DNA from: JAWXTS01 sp044433305
GTDB taxonomy: Bacteria > Bacteroidota > Bacteroidia > Bacteroidales > Rikenellaceae
DNA: 21,132 bases
Assembly: GCA_044433305.1 (NCBI GenBank)
Contig: JAWXTS010000025.1
Span: 1-21,132 of the forward strand
Reading direction: 5' to 3'
Part shown: piece by piece, positions 1-7,551 of the stretch
Layout: each line of letters starts with the position of its first letter
Position numbering within the stretch: position 1 is the first letter of the stretch
Made by a program: the position numbers and the translations under genes
The notes under the pieces: model-generated
Databases searched by the model: none
Seen by the model: the letters and a program-made list of their open reading frames with translations, nothing else
Told to the model about the DNA's origin: nothing

Positions 1-120
1 GCGGTCGCAGACCGACGGAGTTTAACACACACCATATCGTCTACTAAAACAGAGATACCAACCCTCGAAACACCATAAATACACACCAAGCCTACCTTAC
101 ACCATCACGCCACCCATATC

Positions 121-328
121 CCCCACGGCTTGCGTGCGGCTTGCGTGGCACACAGGCACACAGGGTGTGCGACAGATAGTAATCCTTACGACATACTTCC
201 TTGCAACACAGCACCCAGAAACAATATCTATCCCATAGCGCGTGCGACAGATAGTAAATCATCAATACAAACACCTAACATAAATTAGATTTCCAAGACT
301 AACTCTATCCCCCCACGGCTTGCGTGCG
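121..328. repeat. direct repeat pair, 18 bp (121-138 and 311-328)
   Basis: CCCCACGGCTTGCGTGCG occurs identically at 121-138 and 311-328, preceded both times by a TATC(C) tract. Within the first copy the 11-mer CGGCTTGCGTG is itself repeated in tandem (126-136 and 137-147). A dispersed intergenic repeat family is possible. I cannot tell whether other copies exist in the genome. Confidence 0.8.
167..257. repeat. direct repeat pair, 16 bp (167-182 and 242-257)
   Basis: GTGCGACAGATAGTAA is present at 167-182 and again, identically, at 242-257. The two copies are nested between the two 18-bp repeats at 121-138 and 311-328, giving an order A-B-B-A, all in direct orientation. No open reading frame or RNA gene explains them. 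Confidence 0.8.
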
Positions 329-330
329 TG

Positions 331-366
331 AAAAAAAGCGGTCGAAAGAATAAATCTTTCGACCGC
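331..366 (-). terminator. rho-independent terminator of the alginate operon
   Basis: A perfect 12-bp stem (338-349 pairs with 355-366) with a 5-base loop is followed, in minus-strand direction, by seven T residues (plus-strand A331-337). It lies 25 bp beyond the stop of the MFS transporter gene, so it ends that transcript. Confidence 0.92.
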
Positions 367-391
367 CACATTATATAAAGCAAATACTTTA

Positions 392-1840
392 TTACTCTTT
401 AATCTGCTCGATTTTACCAGCCAACAAGAAGATGCTGATCAAAGCGATTGGGAACAAAGATCCTCCGAAGATGAAGAATGGAGTCCAACCTGCTTGTGTG
501 ATAACAGGAACTATCATCATAGAACAGATAGTACCAAGAACAGCTGTTGCACCACCAAGACCTGCAAGAGAACCTACTGTTTTACCAGTGTGAAGGTCAG
601 AAGCAAGAGTCTGGATGTTTGTCATTGCAAATTGGAAACCTGCAAGAATCAAAGCCATCATAAGAACTGCAACCATTGGAGTTTTTGCGATTGTAGCAGC
701 ACCAATAATACCTGGCATTGCGATACAAGCACCAACAAGCATAGAACATTTACGAGTGAAGTTAACTGTTCTGCCATTACCAAGAAGGCGTCCAGAGAAC
801 ATACCACCACCGAAAGCACCTATTGCAGCACCTACGTAAGGTACCCATGCTGACAATGCAACCTCTTTGATATCTAGTTTAAACACCTCGATAAGGTACA
901 ATGGAATGAAGGTAACGAAACACCACCATACTGGGTCAAGGAAGAAACGACCAACTAGCAAAGACCAGTTTTTGCGGTTGCCTAGAAGCTGACCCCAAGT
1001 TTTAGCTTTGTCGTTAGTGATTTTAGCCTCTGGCTGACCACTCAAGATATACTCTTTCTCCTCGTCTGTAATCCAAGGGTGTTCTTTAGGACCTTTTTTG
1101 TTGACAATCAACCAAGGAATAACCCAAAGGATACCCATAGCACCAACTACTACGAATGTCATTCTCCAACCCAAAGCGATGTAAAGGAAAGAGATAACGA
1201 TAGGAGCCAATACCGAACCTACTGATGTAGCAGCATTGAAGATACCTTGTGCAATAGCGCGCTCTTTTGTTGGGAACCACTCAGCGTTTGATTTAACGGT
1301 TCCAGGCCAAGGACCTGCCTCACCCAAACCAAGACCAAAGCGGAACGCTGTCAATGATTTAACACCTGAAGCCAAGAATGTCAAGGCATCAGAAGCACCC
1401 CATACGATAGCTGAAACAACGAAACCCTTACGAGTACCGATCTTATCGTACATACGGCCAGAAATCAACTGACTAAGACCATAAGCTATCATAAAGAAGA
1501 TTGTGATACGTGCTAGGATAGCTTTAGACTCAACCTCGAACTCAGCTTTGCTCATGTTCTCATCAAGGATACCTAGCTCAGTAGCGATACCACCAACTTT
1601 TGTATATTGGTAGTCGTTACCAATTTTTTCTACGCGGTCAGCAGGAGCTGTCTCAACACCGTCTGATGTTGTAAATGTATATACACCTGTTGCCTCGTTT
1701 ACGGTCGTCTGCGCAGCAGTGAAGACCACCTTTTGATTCGCAACCCACATGTAGTTTAGGGTTCCTCTATCAAGATAATTTACTATGGATACTATGGCAA
1801 TCATGCCAAGGACCCACCATCTTACGCCTTTTACTTTCAT
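392..1840 (-). CDS. MFS sugar-acid (hexuronate-type) transporter with periplasmic insertion
   Basis: An inner-membrane secondary transporter of the anion:cation symporter branch of the major facilitator superfamily (ExuT/GudP-like). In this operon it probably imports the unsaturated uronate or short oligouronates released from alginate. Residues 8-25 form TM1 ending in NYLDRG (21-26). The MFS motif A, GRMYDKIGTRKG, lies at 128-139, and the GLGEAGPWPG segment after TM4 is typical of this branch. At 482 residues it is longer than usual (about 430). The extra length sits mainly between TM1 and TM2 (about residues 33-85), before a canonical-looking IATELGI stretch, so it would face the periplasm. 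The start follows the cupin stop by 12 bp, which makes it the last gene of the PL6-cupin-MFS operon. The exact substrate is inferred from context. Confidence 0.85.
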   Translation of the reverse strand: MKVKGVRWWVLGMIAIVSIVNYLDRGTLNYMWVANQKVVFTAAQTTVNEATGVYTFTTSDGVETAPADRVEKIGNDYQYTKVGGIATELGILDENMSKAEFEVESKAILARITIFFMIAYGLSQLISGRMYDKIGTRKGFVVSAIVWGASDALTFLASGVKSLTAFRFGLGLGEAGPWPGTVKSNAEWFPTKERAIAQGIFNAATSVGSVLAPIVISFLYIALGWRMTFVVVGAMGILWVIPWLIVNKKGPKEHPWITDEEKEYILSGQPEAKITNDKAKTWGQLLGNRKNWSLLVGRFFLDPVWWCFVTFIPLYLIEVFKLDIKEVALSAWVPYVGAAIGAFGGGMFSGRLLGNGRTVNFTRKCSMLVGACIAMPGIIGAATIAKTPMVAVLMMALILAGFQFAMTNIQTLASDLHTGKTVGSLAGLGGATAVLGTICSMMIVPVITQAGWTPFFIFGGSLFPIALISIFLLAGKIEQIKE

Positions 1841-1852
1841 TTTATCAATGGA

Positions 1853-2191
1853 TTAAATGAAATCTTCGCGAACTGGAGAGAATGTGTCGATAAGGATACC
1901 TGCCTCGATACATTTACCACCGTGTACTGAGTTAGGCTCCATGTAGAAACCGTCACCGGCTACTAGGATATGAGCCTCACCATCGATAGTAAGCTCGAAT
2001 TTACCACTAACTACATAAGATGCTTGTGCGTGGAAGTGCTCGTGAGTAGCTGCAATAGCACCTGACTCAAATTTAACTTGAACAAGCATGATTTGGTTAT
2101 CATAACCCATGATTTTGCGTTGGATGCCGTCTGCTACGGTTGTCCATTCCATTTCGCTGTCAATCTGAAATTTTGCTCTTTCTGGTTTCAT
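1853..2191 (-). CDS. kdgF: KdgF-like cupin, unsaturated uronate ring-opening protein
   Basis: A single-domain cupin of 112 residues, the size of the KdgF family. KdgF speeds the linearisation of 4,5-unsaturated monouronates (from pectin or alginate) to the keto form that enters the 2-keto-3-deoxygluconate route, in the cytoplasm. The metal site is visible: H50-x-H52 and Q56 in the first cupin motif and H90 in the second (SVHGG), with the VVSGKFELTIDG strand pair between. Its place between an alginate lyase and a sugar-acid transporter supports this role over other small cupins. It lies 40 bp downstream of the lyase stop and 12 bp upstream of the transporter, so all three are probably one transcript. 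Confidence 0.85.
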   Translation of the reverse strand: MKPERAKFQIDSEMEWTTVADGIQRKIMGYDNQIMLVQVKFESGAIAATHEHFHAQASYVVSGKFELTIDGEAHILVAGDGFYMEPNSVHGGKCIEAGILIDTFSPVREDFI

Positions 2192-2231
2192 AATTCAATG
2201 TTTTTAAGTTGTTATTATTATTTGTGTTAAT

Positions 2232-3569
2232 TTATTTGCTTTCCCATGATGCTCCATTAGGGAAGATTGGAGCTGGTTTACGTTTTACTTTAGCCTCTGC
2301 TGTGGCACCAAGACTAGATAGTGTACAACCCTCAAAAGTACCGCCTTCAAACACGTTGTCTTTCCATATAACGTCTTTTGGAGCAGGCCTATTATATATT
2401 AGAGCTGCTTGGTTCTTAGAGATAAATACATTGTTCTGTACGCGAGAATTAGCGAAAGGCTGCTCCTGAAGAGCACGAGTACCTAGGTTCACGGCCATAC
2501 CTTGATTACAGTCTATGATAACGTTATTTTCGATAACGGCATTTACCACTTGAGAGTAGCTATTAAGCACTGCGTTGGTAATACCCATTACAACTGCGAT
2601 TGCAGCAGTGCCGCCCTCGCCTGACATATCCTGCATATAGTTGTTACGTACGATCTGATTCTCGCCAACAAGACGGATACCACCTGTACCCTTAACGTTA
2701 CGGCCATCGAAGTAGTTGTTTTCAACCAACGAACCATTACCGTGACGAAGAGTGATAGAACCTACGCTCTCTAGGAATACGTTGTTTCGAACGATGTTGC
2801 TACAAGTTTTGATAGAGATAATCTCTGCTTCACCATTACATCTTTCAAATACATTGTTCTCGACAACGCAGTATGCTGGAGACAAAGACACGTGGCTTGA
2901 ACCAACGCGGATAGACTCCTGACAGTTCATGCTACCACCGTTTTCGGTCAAAATAGAACGTGGACGAGTGAAGTAGTTATTGCGGATTGTGTGGTGAGGC
3001 TCTCTAGCAAGAGTTGTGTCAGGCCATACAACCACAGTTGCTCCTAGCCATGATTTATCTTCAAAGCTGCAATGTTCAACAGTGTTGTCTGTACCATATA
3101 GAGAAACCCACTTGTGTTCTTTTAGTGTTAGAGGAAGGTTAAAACCTGTCATCATACAGTTACGAACAACGCCATTAGTAGCATATTCGCCATCGTCTGA
3201 TCTGAACGCAATCACAGAGTCACCCTCATCTTCCAAAGGAGTACTCATGATTGATTGTGGATCTTGGAACCAAAGGTTCTCAGCAATCACATAAGGACCT
3301 GACATTTTAAGGTATGATTGACCTGTAAGGATAGTCTTACCTGCTGTCTCACCCATGAAAACCACAGGTTTTACAGCTGTGCCATTCACAGACTTAATTC
3401 TAATATCTAGATTATTCCATGTACCCTCGGCTAGAATGACTGTATCGCCAGCCTCTAGAACAAGTACGTCTTTAACCTGGCTAGGCTCAGACACACGAAT
3501 AACTTTTGCCTGAGCAGCAAAAGAAACAACTAACCCTAAGATTAATAGGGATAAAAACTTTTTTTTCAT
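2232..3569 (-). CDS. PL6 family alginate lyase, copy A
   Basis: A secreted polysaccharide lyase that cuts alginate by beta-elimination. The mature protein is a single right-handed parallel beta-helix with an asparagine ladder (repeated NNVF, NNYF, NNYM steps). I chose the ATG at 3569, which gives 445 residues and a signal peptide with a signal peptidase I site AQA at 19-21; an upstream in-frame ATG at 3635 would lie on the promoter's start site. Calcium ligands E247 and E249 and catalytic K254, R275 and H276 keep the spacing known for PL6 enzymes (E-x-E, five on to K, 21 on to R). A single domain of this length matches BcelPL6 of Bacteroides cellulosilyticus, a mannuronate-specific enzyme, so polyM is the likely substrate. 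It differs from copy B by a longer acidic loop near residues 105-118. First gene of the lyase-kdgF-MFS operon. Confidence 0.93.
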   Translation of the reverse strand: MKKKFLSLLILGLVVSFAAQAKVIRVSEPSQVKDVLVLEAGDTVILAEGTWNNLDIRIKSVNGTAVKPVVFMGETAGKTILTGQSYLKMSGPYVIAENLWFQDPQSIMSTPLEDEGDSVIAFRSDDGEYATNGVVRNCMMTGFNLPLTLKEHKWVSLYGTDNTVEHCSFEDKSWLGATVVVWPDTTLAREPHHTIRNNYFTRPRSILTENGGSMNCQESIRVGSSHVSLSPAYCVVENNVFERCNGEAEIISIKTCSNIVRNNVFLESVGSITLRHGNGSLVENNYFDGRNVKGTGGIRLVGENQIVRNNYMQDMSGEGGTAAIAVVMGITNAVLNSYSQVVNAVIENNVIIDCNQGMAVNLGTRALQEQPFANSRVQNNVFISKNQAALIYNRPAPKDVIWKDNVFEGGTFEGCTLSSLGATAEAKVKRKPAPIFPNGASWESK

Positions 3570-3627
3570 AATAATGAACTTTACAAGTATAATGTTTATA
3601 ACAAAGGCGACTAGATAAACCGCCCAA

Positions 3628-3639
3628 AGAAACATTTCT
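3628..3639 (-). promoter_or_regulatory. palindrome at the transcription start of PL6 copy A, possible operator
   Basis: AGAAACATTTCT is an inverted repeat with 5-bp arms. It directly abuts the -7 element and covers the predicted start site. The identical 12-mer lies at the same place in the PL6 copy B promoter. A regulator site is inference; shared ancestry of the two promoters also explains the match. Confidence 0.4.
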
Positions 3640-3671
3640 CAAAAATATAAATAATTAATCACTTTTGCAAA
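3640..3671 (-). promoter_or_regulatory. Bacteroides-type promoter of the PL6-A/kdgF/MFS operon
   Basis: Read on the minus strand, TTTG (3671-3668), a 20-bp spacer and TATTTTTG (3647-3640) match the consensus -33 TTTG / -7 TAnnTTTG of Bacteroidetes primary sigma factor exactly. The predicted start near 3634 leaves a leader of about 65 bases. Confidence 0.8.
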
Positions 3672-3707
3672 AAATACAGTCACTTTTCTTAATTATTAAT
3701 TAACAAA

Positions 3708-3742
3708 AGACCCCTCAATGTAAATTAATCATCAAGAGGTCT
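3708..3742 (-). terminator. terminator of PL6 copy B
   Basis: Arms 3708-3720 and 3730-3742 around a 9-base loop. Three pairs are C/A mismatches on the plus strand but become G-U pairs in minus-strand RNA, giving 13 continuous pairs only for that strand. A TTTTGTTAATTAATTAA tract follows. The hairpin is a diverged copy of the one at 5243-5279. Confidence 0.75.
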
Positions 3743-3790
3743 TAGAGTTATGTGTTTAAACAAGTTAATCCCTGTCAAATCTAGTGTCGA

Positions 3791-5113
3791 CTATTTGCTA
3801 TCCCATGATGCGCCATTAGAGAAGATTGGAGCTGGCATACGTTTCACGCTAGCTTTATCCGTAGCACCTAAGCCCGCTAGGGTACAGCCCTCAAAAATAC
3901 CGCCTTCGAACACGTTGTCCTTCCAAATAACATCTTCTGGTGCTGGTCTATTGTATATGCGAGCAGCGACATTTCTTGAAATAAAGACATTGTTCTGTAC
4001 ACGTGAGTTTGCAAATGGCTGCTCTTGGTTTGCGCGAGTACCCAAGTTAACAGCTAAACCATGGTTACAATCTATTGCAATGTTGTTTTCAACAATAGAG
4101 TTTACCACTTGGAAGTAGTTGTTAAGCACAGAGTTTGTGACACCCATCATAATGGCAATAGCAGCTGTATAGTTGTCTCCCGTAAGGTCTTGCATATAGT
4201 TGTTACGCACAATGTGGCTCTCGCCGATAAGACGGATACCGCCCGTACCTTTCACGTTGCGACCATCGAAGTAGTTATTTTCGACCACCGAACCGTTGCC
4301 GTGACGAAGTGTCATACAACCCACACACTCCAAAAATACATTACCACGAATCACATTCTCACAAGTCTTGTTAGAGATAATCTCTGTCTCACCATTACAT
4401 CTTTCAAAGACGTTATTCTCGACAATACATTTTGCCGAAGACATAGACACGTGACTTGTACCCAAACGTATCGTCTCTTGACCATTAAGGCTACTGCCTT
4501 TTTCGCTCAAAATTGTACGTGGACGGGTAAAGTAGTTGTTGCGTACAATGTGGTTAGGCTCTCTAGAGAGGGTTGTATCTGGCCACACAACAAGAGTTGT
4601 TCCTAGCCATGACTTATCCTCGAAAGTACATCTCTCGACCATGTTGTCTGTGCCATAGATTGAGACCCATTTATTCTCTTGTTTTGTAACCTCCAAGCCA
4701 AAGCCTGTCATCATACAGTTGCGCATAACGCTATTGGTTGCATACTCATCGTCTGAAAGCTGGAAGGCAACAACAGAAGTACCCTCCTCGGCCACAGCCG
4801 TTGGATCTTGGAACCACAAATCCTCAACAATAACATAAGGACCCGCAAAGTGCAAAGAAGAGTTGCCCGTGATGATAGTCTTGCCTGCTGTCTCACCCAT
4901 GAACACAACAGGTTTTAGAGCTGTGCCATTCACTGATTTGAATTTAATATCTACGTCTTTCCAAGTGCCCTCTTTAAGGATAACCGTGTCGCCAGCCTCC
5001 AAGGTCAGGACATTTTTAACTTGGCTAGGTTCAGATACACTAATGACTTTTGCCTGAGCAGCAAAAGCAGCAACTAGCCCTAGGGCTAGGATTGGTAAAA
5101 ATTTTCTGTTCAT
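3791..5113 (-). CDS. PL6 family alginate lyase, copy B
   Basis: A paralogue of the lyase at 2232-3569, 440 residues, with a signal peptide cleaved after AQA (19-21) and one beta-helix domain. The active site is complete: E242 and E244 for calcium, K249 as base, R270 and H271. The numbers K249, R270 and H271 coincide with those reported for BcelPL6 of Bacteroides cellulosilyticus, so the two proteins should align almost without gaps up to there. It should release unsaturated oligouronates from alginate, probably from mannuronate-rich stretches, in the periplasm or outside the cell. It has its own promoter (5186-5217) and terminator (3708-3742), so it is transcribed alone, unlike copy A. It has no lipoprotein cysteine and no second domain. 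Confidence 0.93.
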   Translation of the reverse strand: MNRKFLPILALGLVAAFAAQAKVISVSEPSQVKNVLTLEAGDTVILKEGTWKDVDIKFKSVNGTALKPVVFMGETAGKTIITGNSSLHFAGPYVIVEDLWFQDPTAVAEEGTSVVAFQLSDDEYATNSVMRNCMMTGFGLEVTKQENKWVSIYGTDNMVERCTFEDKSWLGTTLVVWPDTTLSREPNHIVRNNYFTRPRTILSEKGSSLNGQETIRLGTSHVSMSSAKCIVENNVFERCNGETEIISNKTCENVIRGNVFLECVGCMTLRHGNGSVVENNYFDGRNVKGTGGIRLIGESHIVRNNYMQDLTGDNYTAAIAIMMGVTNSVLNNYFQVVNSIVENNIAIDCNHGLAVNLGTRANQEQPFANSRVQNNVFISRNVAARIYNRPAPEDVIWKDNVFEGGIFEGCTLAGLGATDKASVKRMPAPIFSNGASWDSK

Positions 5114-5173
5114 AATATCGGTTTTAATTATAGTGCTTAACTAATAAGGGCCACTCAGATGACTACCCTAAAA

Positions 5174-5185
5174 AGAAACATTTCT
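5174..5185 (-). promoter_or_regulatory. palindrome at the transcription start of PL6 copy B, possible operator
   Basis: Same AGAAACATTTCT inverted repeat as at 3628-3639, again directly downstream of the -7 element. With the adjacent -7 bases a 17-mer block is identical between the two promoters, while the flanks have accumulated substitutions and indels. Confidence 0.4.
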
Positions 5186-5217
5186 CAAAATTATATACAT
5201 TAAGCCAATTTAGCAAA
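5186..5217 (-). promoter_or_regulatory. Bacteroides-type promoter of PL6 copy B
   Basis: On the minus strand, TTTG (5217-5214), 20 bp, TAATTTTG (5193-5186). It fits the consensus -33/-7 pair exactly and has the same spacing as the copy A promoter. Leader of about 65 bases to the ATG at 5113. Confidence 0.8.
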
Positions 5218-5242
5218 GCTTTTCTTAATTATTTGTTAACAA

Positions 5243-5279
5243 AAGCCCCCTTGATGTAGATTAAACATCAAGGGGGCTT
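5243..5279 (-). terminator. terminator of the M3 peptidase gene
   Basis: A perfect 14-bp stem (5243-5256 with 5266-5279) and 9-base loop, followed on the minus strand by TTTTGTTAAC. It lies about 50 bp past the peptidase stop codon. Confidence 0.88.
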
Positions 5280-5330
5280 AAGGCATTATATATTATTCTG
5301 TCTGCACAAAGAGCAGCACAAATCATCTAC

Positions 5331-7439
5331 TTATAGGCCACGTGCATCCATCAATGGTTTAATAGAAGCATCTTTGCCTCTAAAGTTGCGATACAAAACA
5401 CCGCCATCATAGATGCCACCCATAGAAAGGACATTGGCGCGGAACGATGCTGCAATCTCTGGGTTGAACAAATCGCCACTTTCTTTGAATGCTGCAAAAG
5501 CGTCTTTATCCAAAACCTCGGCCCATACATAACCATAGTAGCCCGCAGAGTAACCTCCGTCGAAGATATGGCTGAAATATGGATAGCGGTAACGTGGAGC
5601 AATCTCATCAATAAGACCACGTTTGCCATTCAAGGCCTCAGTCTCAAAAGCGTTAACATCAAAGTCTTTATAGCTCTTCATTGAGTGAATATCCATATCT
5701 GAGTATGAAGCTGCTAGATACTCCACTGTCTCAAAGCCTTGGTTGAATAGTGCGCTAGAAGAAATCTTTTTCATAAGCTGCTCTGGCATAACCTCATTTG
5801 TTTTGTAGTGCAAAGCATAACGCTTAAGCATCTGAGGTTCAACAGCCCAGTTCTCCATAATCTGAGATGGCAACTCAACGAAATCGCGCTCAACACCAGC
5901 AATACCGCTATAACGTACATCAGTAAAGAAGTTATGCAAGGCGTGTCCAAACTCGTGGAAGAAAGTTGTAGTCTCGTCCAAAGACAATAGAGCTGGAGTA
6001 TTGCCCGAAGGACGTGTGAAGTTACATACTATGCTTACAACTGGAGTTACTCGCTCGCCATTAACATAACGTTGGTCGCGGAAAGTACCACACCATGCAC
6101 CTGCACCCTTGCTATCGCGAGGGAAGAAATCAAGATAAAGAACCGCCAAGTGACTACCATCTTTATCAAGCACCTCATAAGTTTCGCACTCCTTATTATA
6201 TATAGGTACGCTAACTGGGCGGAAAGTTATGCCATAAAGGCGGTTGCTCAAATCAAAGATTCCAGCCTTAACATTCTCTAGAGAGAAGTAAGGACGCAAC
6301 ATCTCCTCGTCCAAATCATATTTGTCTTTACGTACTTTCTCGGCATAATACCACCAGTCTGAAGACGAGAACTCATCGCTACCAGTTTCTTCTTTCTTCA
6401 TCTTTTTCATATCTGCTAGCTCTGCCTTAGCACGCGATAGAGCTGGTGCCCAAATCTGATCTAGCATGCCATATACGTTCTCAGGCGTTTTGGCCATGTT
6501 GACATCAAGAACATAGGCCGCATGAGAATCATAACCCAAGATACTAGCACGCTCTGTGCGTAGCTTAACCATCTGTTTGATAAGCTCTTTGTTGTCAAAC
6601 TCATCATCATGATTACCACGTGTTAGGTAGCCATCATAAAGTTGTTTTCTAAGCTCTGCGTTCTCAGAATATGTAAGAAAAGGCAACATGCTAGGTTTGT
6701 TCAAGCGGAACACCCACTTGCCTGCCTTGCCCAAAGACTCAGCAGTGCTAGCGGCAGAAGCCACAACGCTCTCTGGCAAACCAGCCAAATCTTCTTCATT
6801 CTCGATAACTAGCTCGAAGCTCTTGTTATCCTCAAGCATATTGTTTGCAAAGTCAATAGAAACAGTTGTAAGCTCTTGATTAATGGCTTTCACACGCTCT
6901 TTCTGCACGTCTGTAAGCAAGCTGCCCGAGCGAACAAAAGATCTGTATGTTTTCTCTAGAAGGCGCATTTGCTGCACATCCAAACCTAGAGACTCGCGGC
7001 TCTTATACACTTTGTCTACACGCTCAAAAAGAACGTCATTAAGATAAAGCTCGTCGCTGTGTGATGCAAGCGAAGAAGCTATATCTCCTTGGATGGCCTG
7101 CATCTCTGGGGTGATATCTGCCGCAGCGACCATAAAGAAGATGTTAGCCACATCATTCAACATGTGACCACTGTTGTCTAAAGCCTCGATAGTATTTTCA
7201 AAGGTAGGCTCAGAAGTGTTGTTTGTGATAACTGCTATCTCGTCTTGATGCTGAGCTATGGCCATCTCAAATGCTGGTGCATAATGCTGAACTTTGATTT
7301 TATCGAAAGGAGGAACGCCATAAGGAGTATCCCACTCAACAAAAAATGGATTTTCGCTCGATGTCTCACCACCGCTATTGCAGGCTGAGGTAATGCACAT
7401 AATAGCACACATAAGAATAAAAAATGTTAATTTTTTCAT
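5331..7439 (-). CDS. dcp: M3 family peptidyl-dipeptidase, lipoprotein (Dcp-like)
   Basis: A zinc metallopeptidase that trims dipeptides from the C-terminus of peptides. With the ATG at 7439 it has 702 residues, beginning with a lipoprotein signal whose lipobox ends in C20 (TSAC), so it should be anchored in the envelope rather than cytoplasmic like Escherichia coli Dcp (about 681 residues). The upstream in-frame ATG at 7553 would place the signal peptide internally and start upstream of the promoter. Zinc ligands and base are H495-E496-x-x-H499 and E522 in the VELPSQ segment. The tyrosine/glycine-rich GYSAGYYGYVW stretch near 629-639 is typical of the family's substrate-closing loop. Similarity to Dcp runs along the whole length up to the terminal RGL. 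It is monocistronic, between a terminator at 5243-5279 and a divergent promoter. Confidence 0.93.
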   Translation of the reverse strand: MKKLTFFILMCAIMCITSACNSGGETSSENPFFVEWDTPYGVPPFDKIKVQHYAPAFEMAIAQHQDEIAVITNNTSEPTFENTIEALDNSGHMLNDVANIFFMVAAADITPEMQAIQGDIASSLASHSDELYLNDVLFERVDKVYKSRESLGLDVQQMRLLEKTYRSFVRSGSLLTDVQKERVKAINQELTTVSIDFANNMLEDNKSFELVIENEEDLAGLPESVVASAASTAESLGKAGKWVFRLNKPSMLPFLTYSENAELRKQLYDGYLTRGNHDDEFDNKELIKQMVKLRTERASILGYDSHAAYVLDVNMAKTPENVYGMLDQIWAPALSRAKAELADMKKMKKEETGSDEFSSSDWWYYAEKVRKDKYDLDEEMLRPYFSLENVKAGIFDLSNRLYGITFRPVSVPIYNKECETYEVLDKDGSHLAVLYLDFFPRDSKGAGAWCGTFRDQRYVNGERVTPVVSIVCNFTRPSGNTPALLSLDETTTFFHEFGHALHNFFTDVRYSGIAGVERDFVELPSQIMENWAVEPQMLKRYALHYKTNEVMPEQLMKKISSSALFNQGFETVEYLAASYSDMDIHSMKSYKDFDVNAFETEALNGKRGLIDEIAPRYRYPYFSHIFDGGYSAGYYGYVWAEVLDKDAFAAFKESGDLFNPEIAASFRANVLSMGGIYDGGVLYRNFRGKDASIKPLMDARGL

Positions 7440-7479
7440 ATTTGGTTCTTTTAACGTTGATACTTCAATGGTTATTACG

Positions 7480-7495
7480 TATTTTTGCAAAAATA
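7480..7495. promoter_or_regulatory. divergent promoter core for dcp (minus) and rsmE operon (plus)
   Basis: The perfect 16-bp palindrome TATTTTTGCAAAAATA holds two back-to-back TAnnTTTG elements, one per strand (7480-7487 plus, 7495-7488 minus). For the plus strand a GTTG at 7456-7459 sits 20 bp upstream as a weak -33. For the minus strand no good -33 is seen at 19-21 bp (CAAA at 7521-7524 is 25 bp away). The plus-strand leader to the rsmE ATG would be about 60 bases. Confidence 0.6.
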
Positions 7496-7551
7496 AAGAT
7501 TTTTTGGCAGAAAACACCACCAAAATCACAAACAGCACTAATTTTAACATC

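Larger units (their letters stand above)
1..330. other. gene-less stretch with short direct repeats
   Basis: I see no convincing gene here. The only long reading frame (minus strand, 92-274, 60 codons) has a cysteine- and tyrosine-rich, repetitive translation with no family resemblance. Two pairs of direct repeats fall in this stretch (listed separately), plus a short inverted repeat, CGGTC-GCA-GACCG, at 2-14. The sequence is C-rich on the plus strand, unlike the genes that follow. The first 78 bases are open in frame 1 and could in principle be the tail of a plus-strand gene that starts outside the window, but nothing in the 25 residues is recognisable. Confidence 0.6.
2232..3743 (-). repeat. 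tandem duplication unit A (terminator + promoter + PL6 gene)
   Basis: This unit and the one at 3791-5279 share, in the same order, a terminator hairpin, an AT-rich promoter with the same spacing, a leader and a PL6 gene. Outside the units (2192-2231, 3744-3790, 5280-5330) I see no similarity. By hand count 79 of the first 104 protein residues are identical, so the duplication is old and both copies have drifted while keeping active-site residues. Confidence 0.85.
3791..5279 (-). repeat. tandem duplication unit B (terminator + promoter + PL6 gene)
   Basis: Counterpart of the unit at 2232-3743. The hairpin at its upstream edge (5243-5279) still serves as terminator of the M3 peptidase gene. 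The copy of that hairpin carried along in unit A became the terminator of PL6-B, which suggests unit B's hairpin holds the original position. Confidence 0.8.

Noticed and set aside
2..14. Inverted repeat CGGTC-GCA-GACCG as a terminator or element end
   Set aside because: Only five base pairs with a 3-base loop, no T tract directly after, and the context is cut by the window edge.
92..274. 60-codon minus-strand open frame in the left intergenic stretch
   Set aside because: The translation is repetitive because it spans the direct repeats, is odd in composition, and resembles no family.
494..853. Plus-strand open frame of 119 codons
   Set aside because: It is the reverse shadow of the MFS transporter gene, with a low-complexity His/Cys/Thr/Asn translation.
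3570..3635. Upstream start for PL6 copy A (ATG at 3635)
   Set aside because: It would put a second hydrophobic stretch before the signal peptide and would start at the predicted transcription start. Copy B supports the start at 3569.
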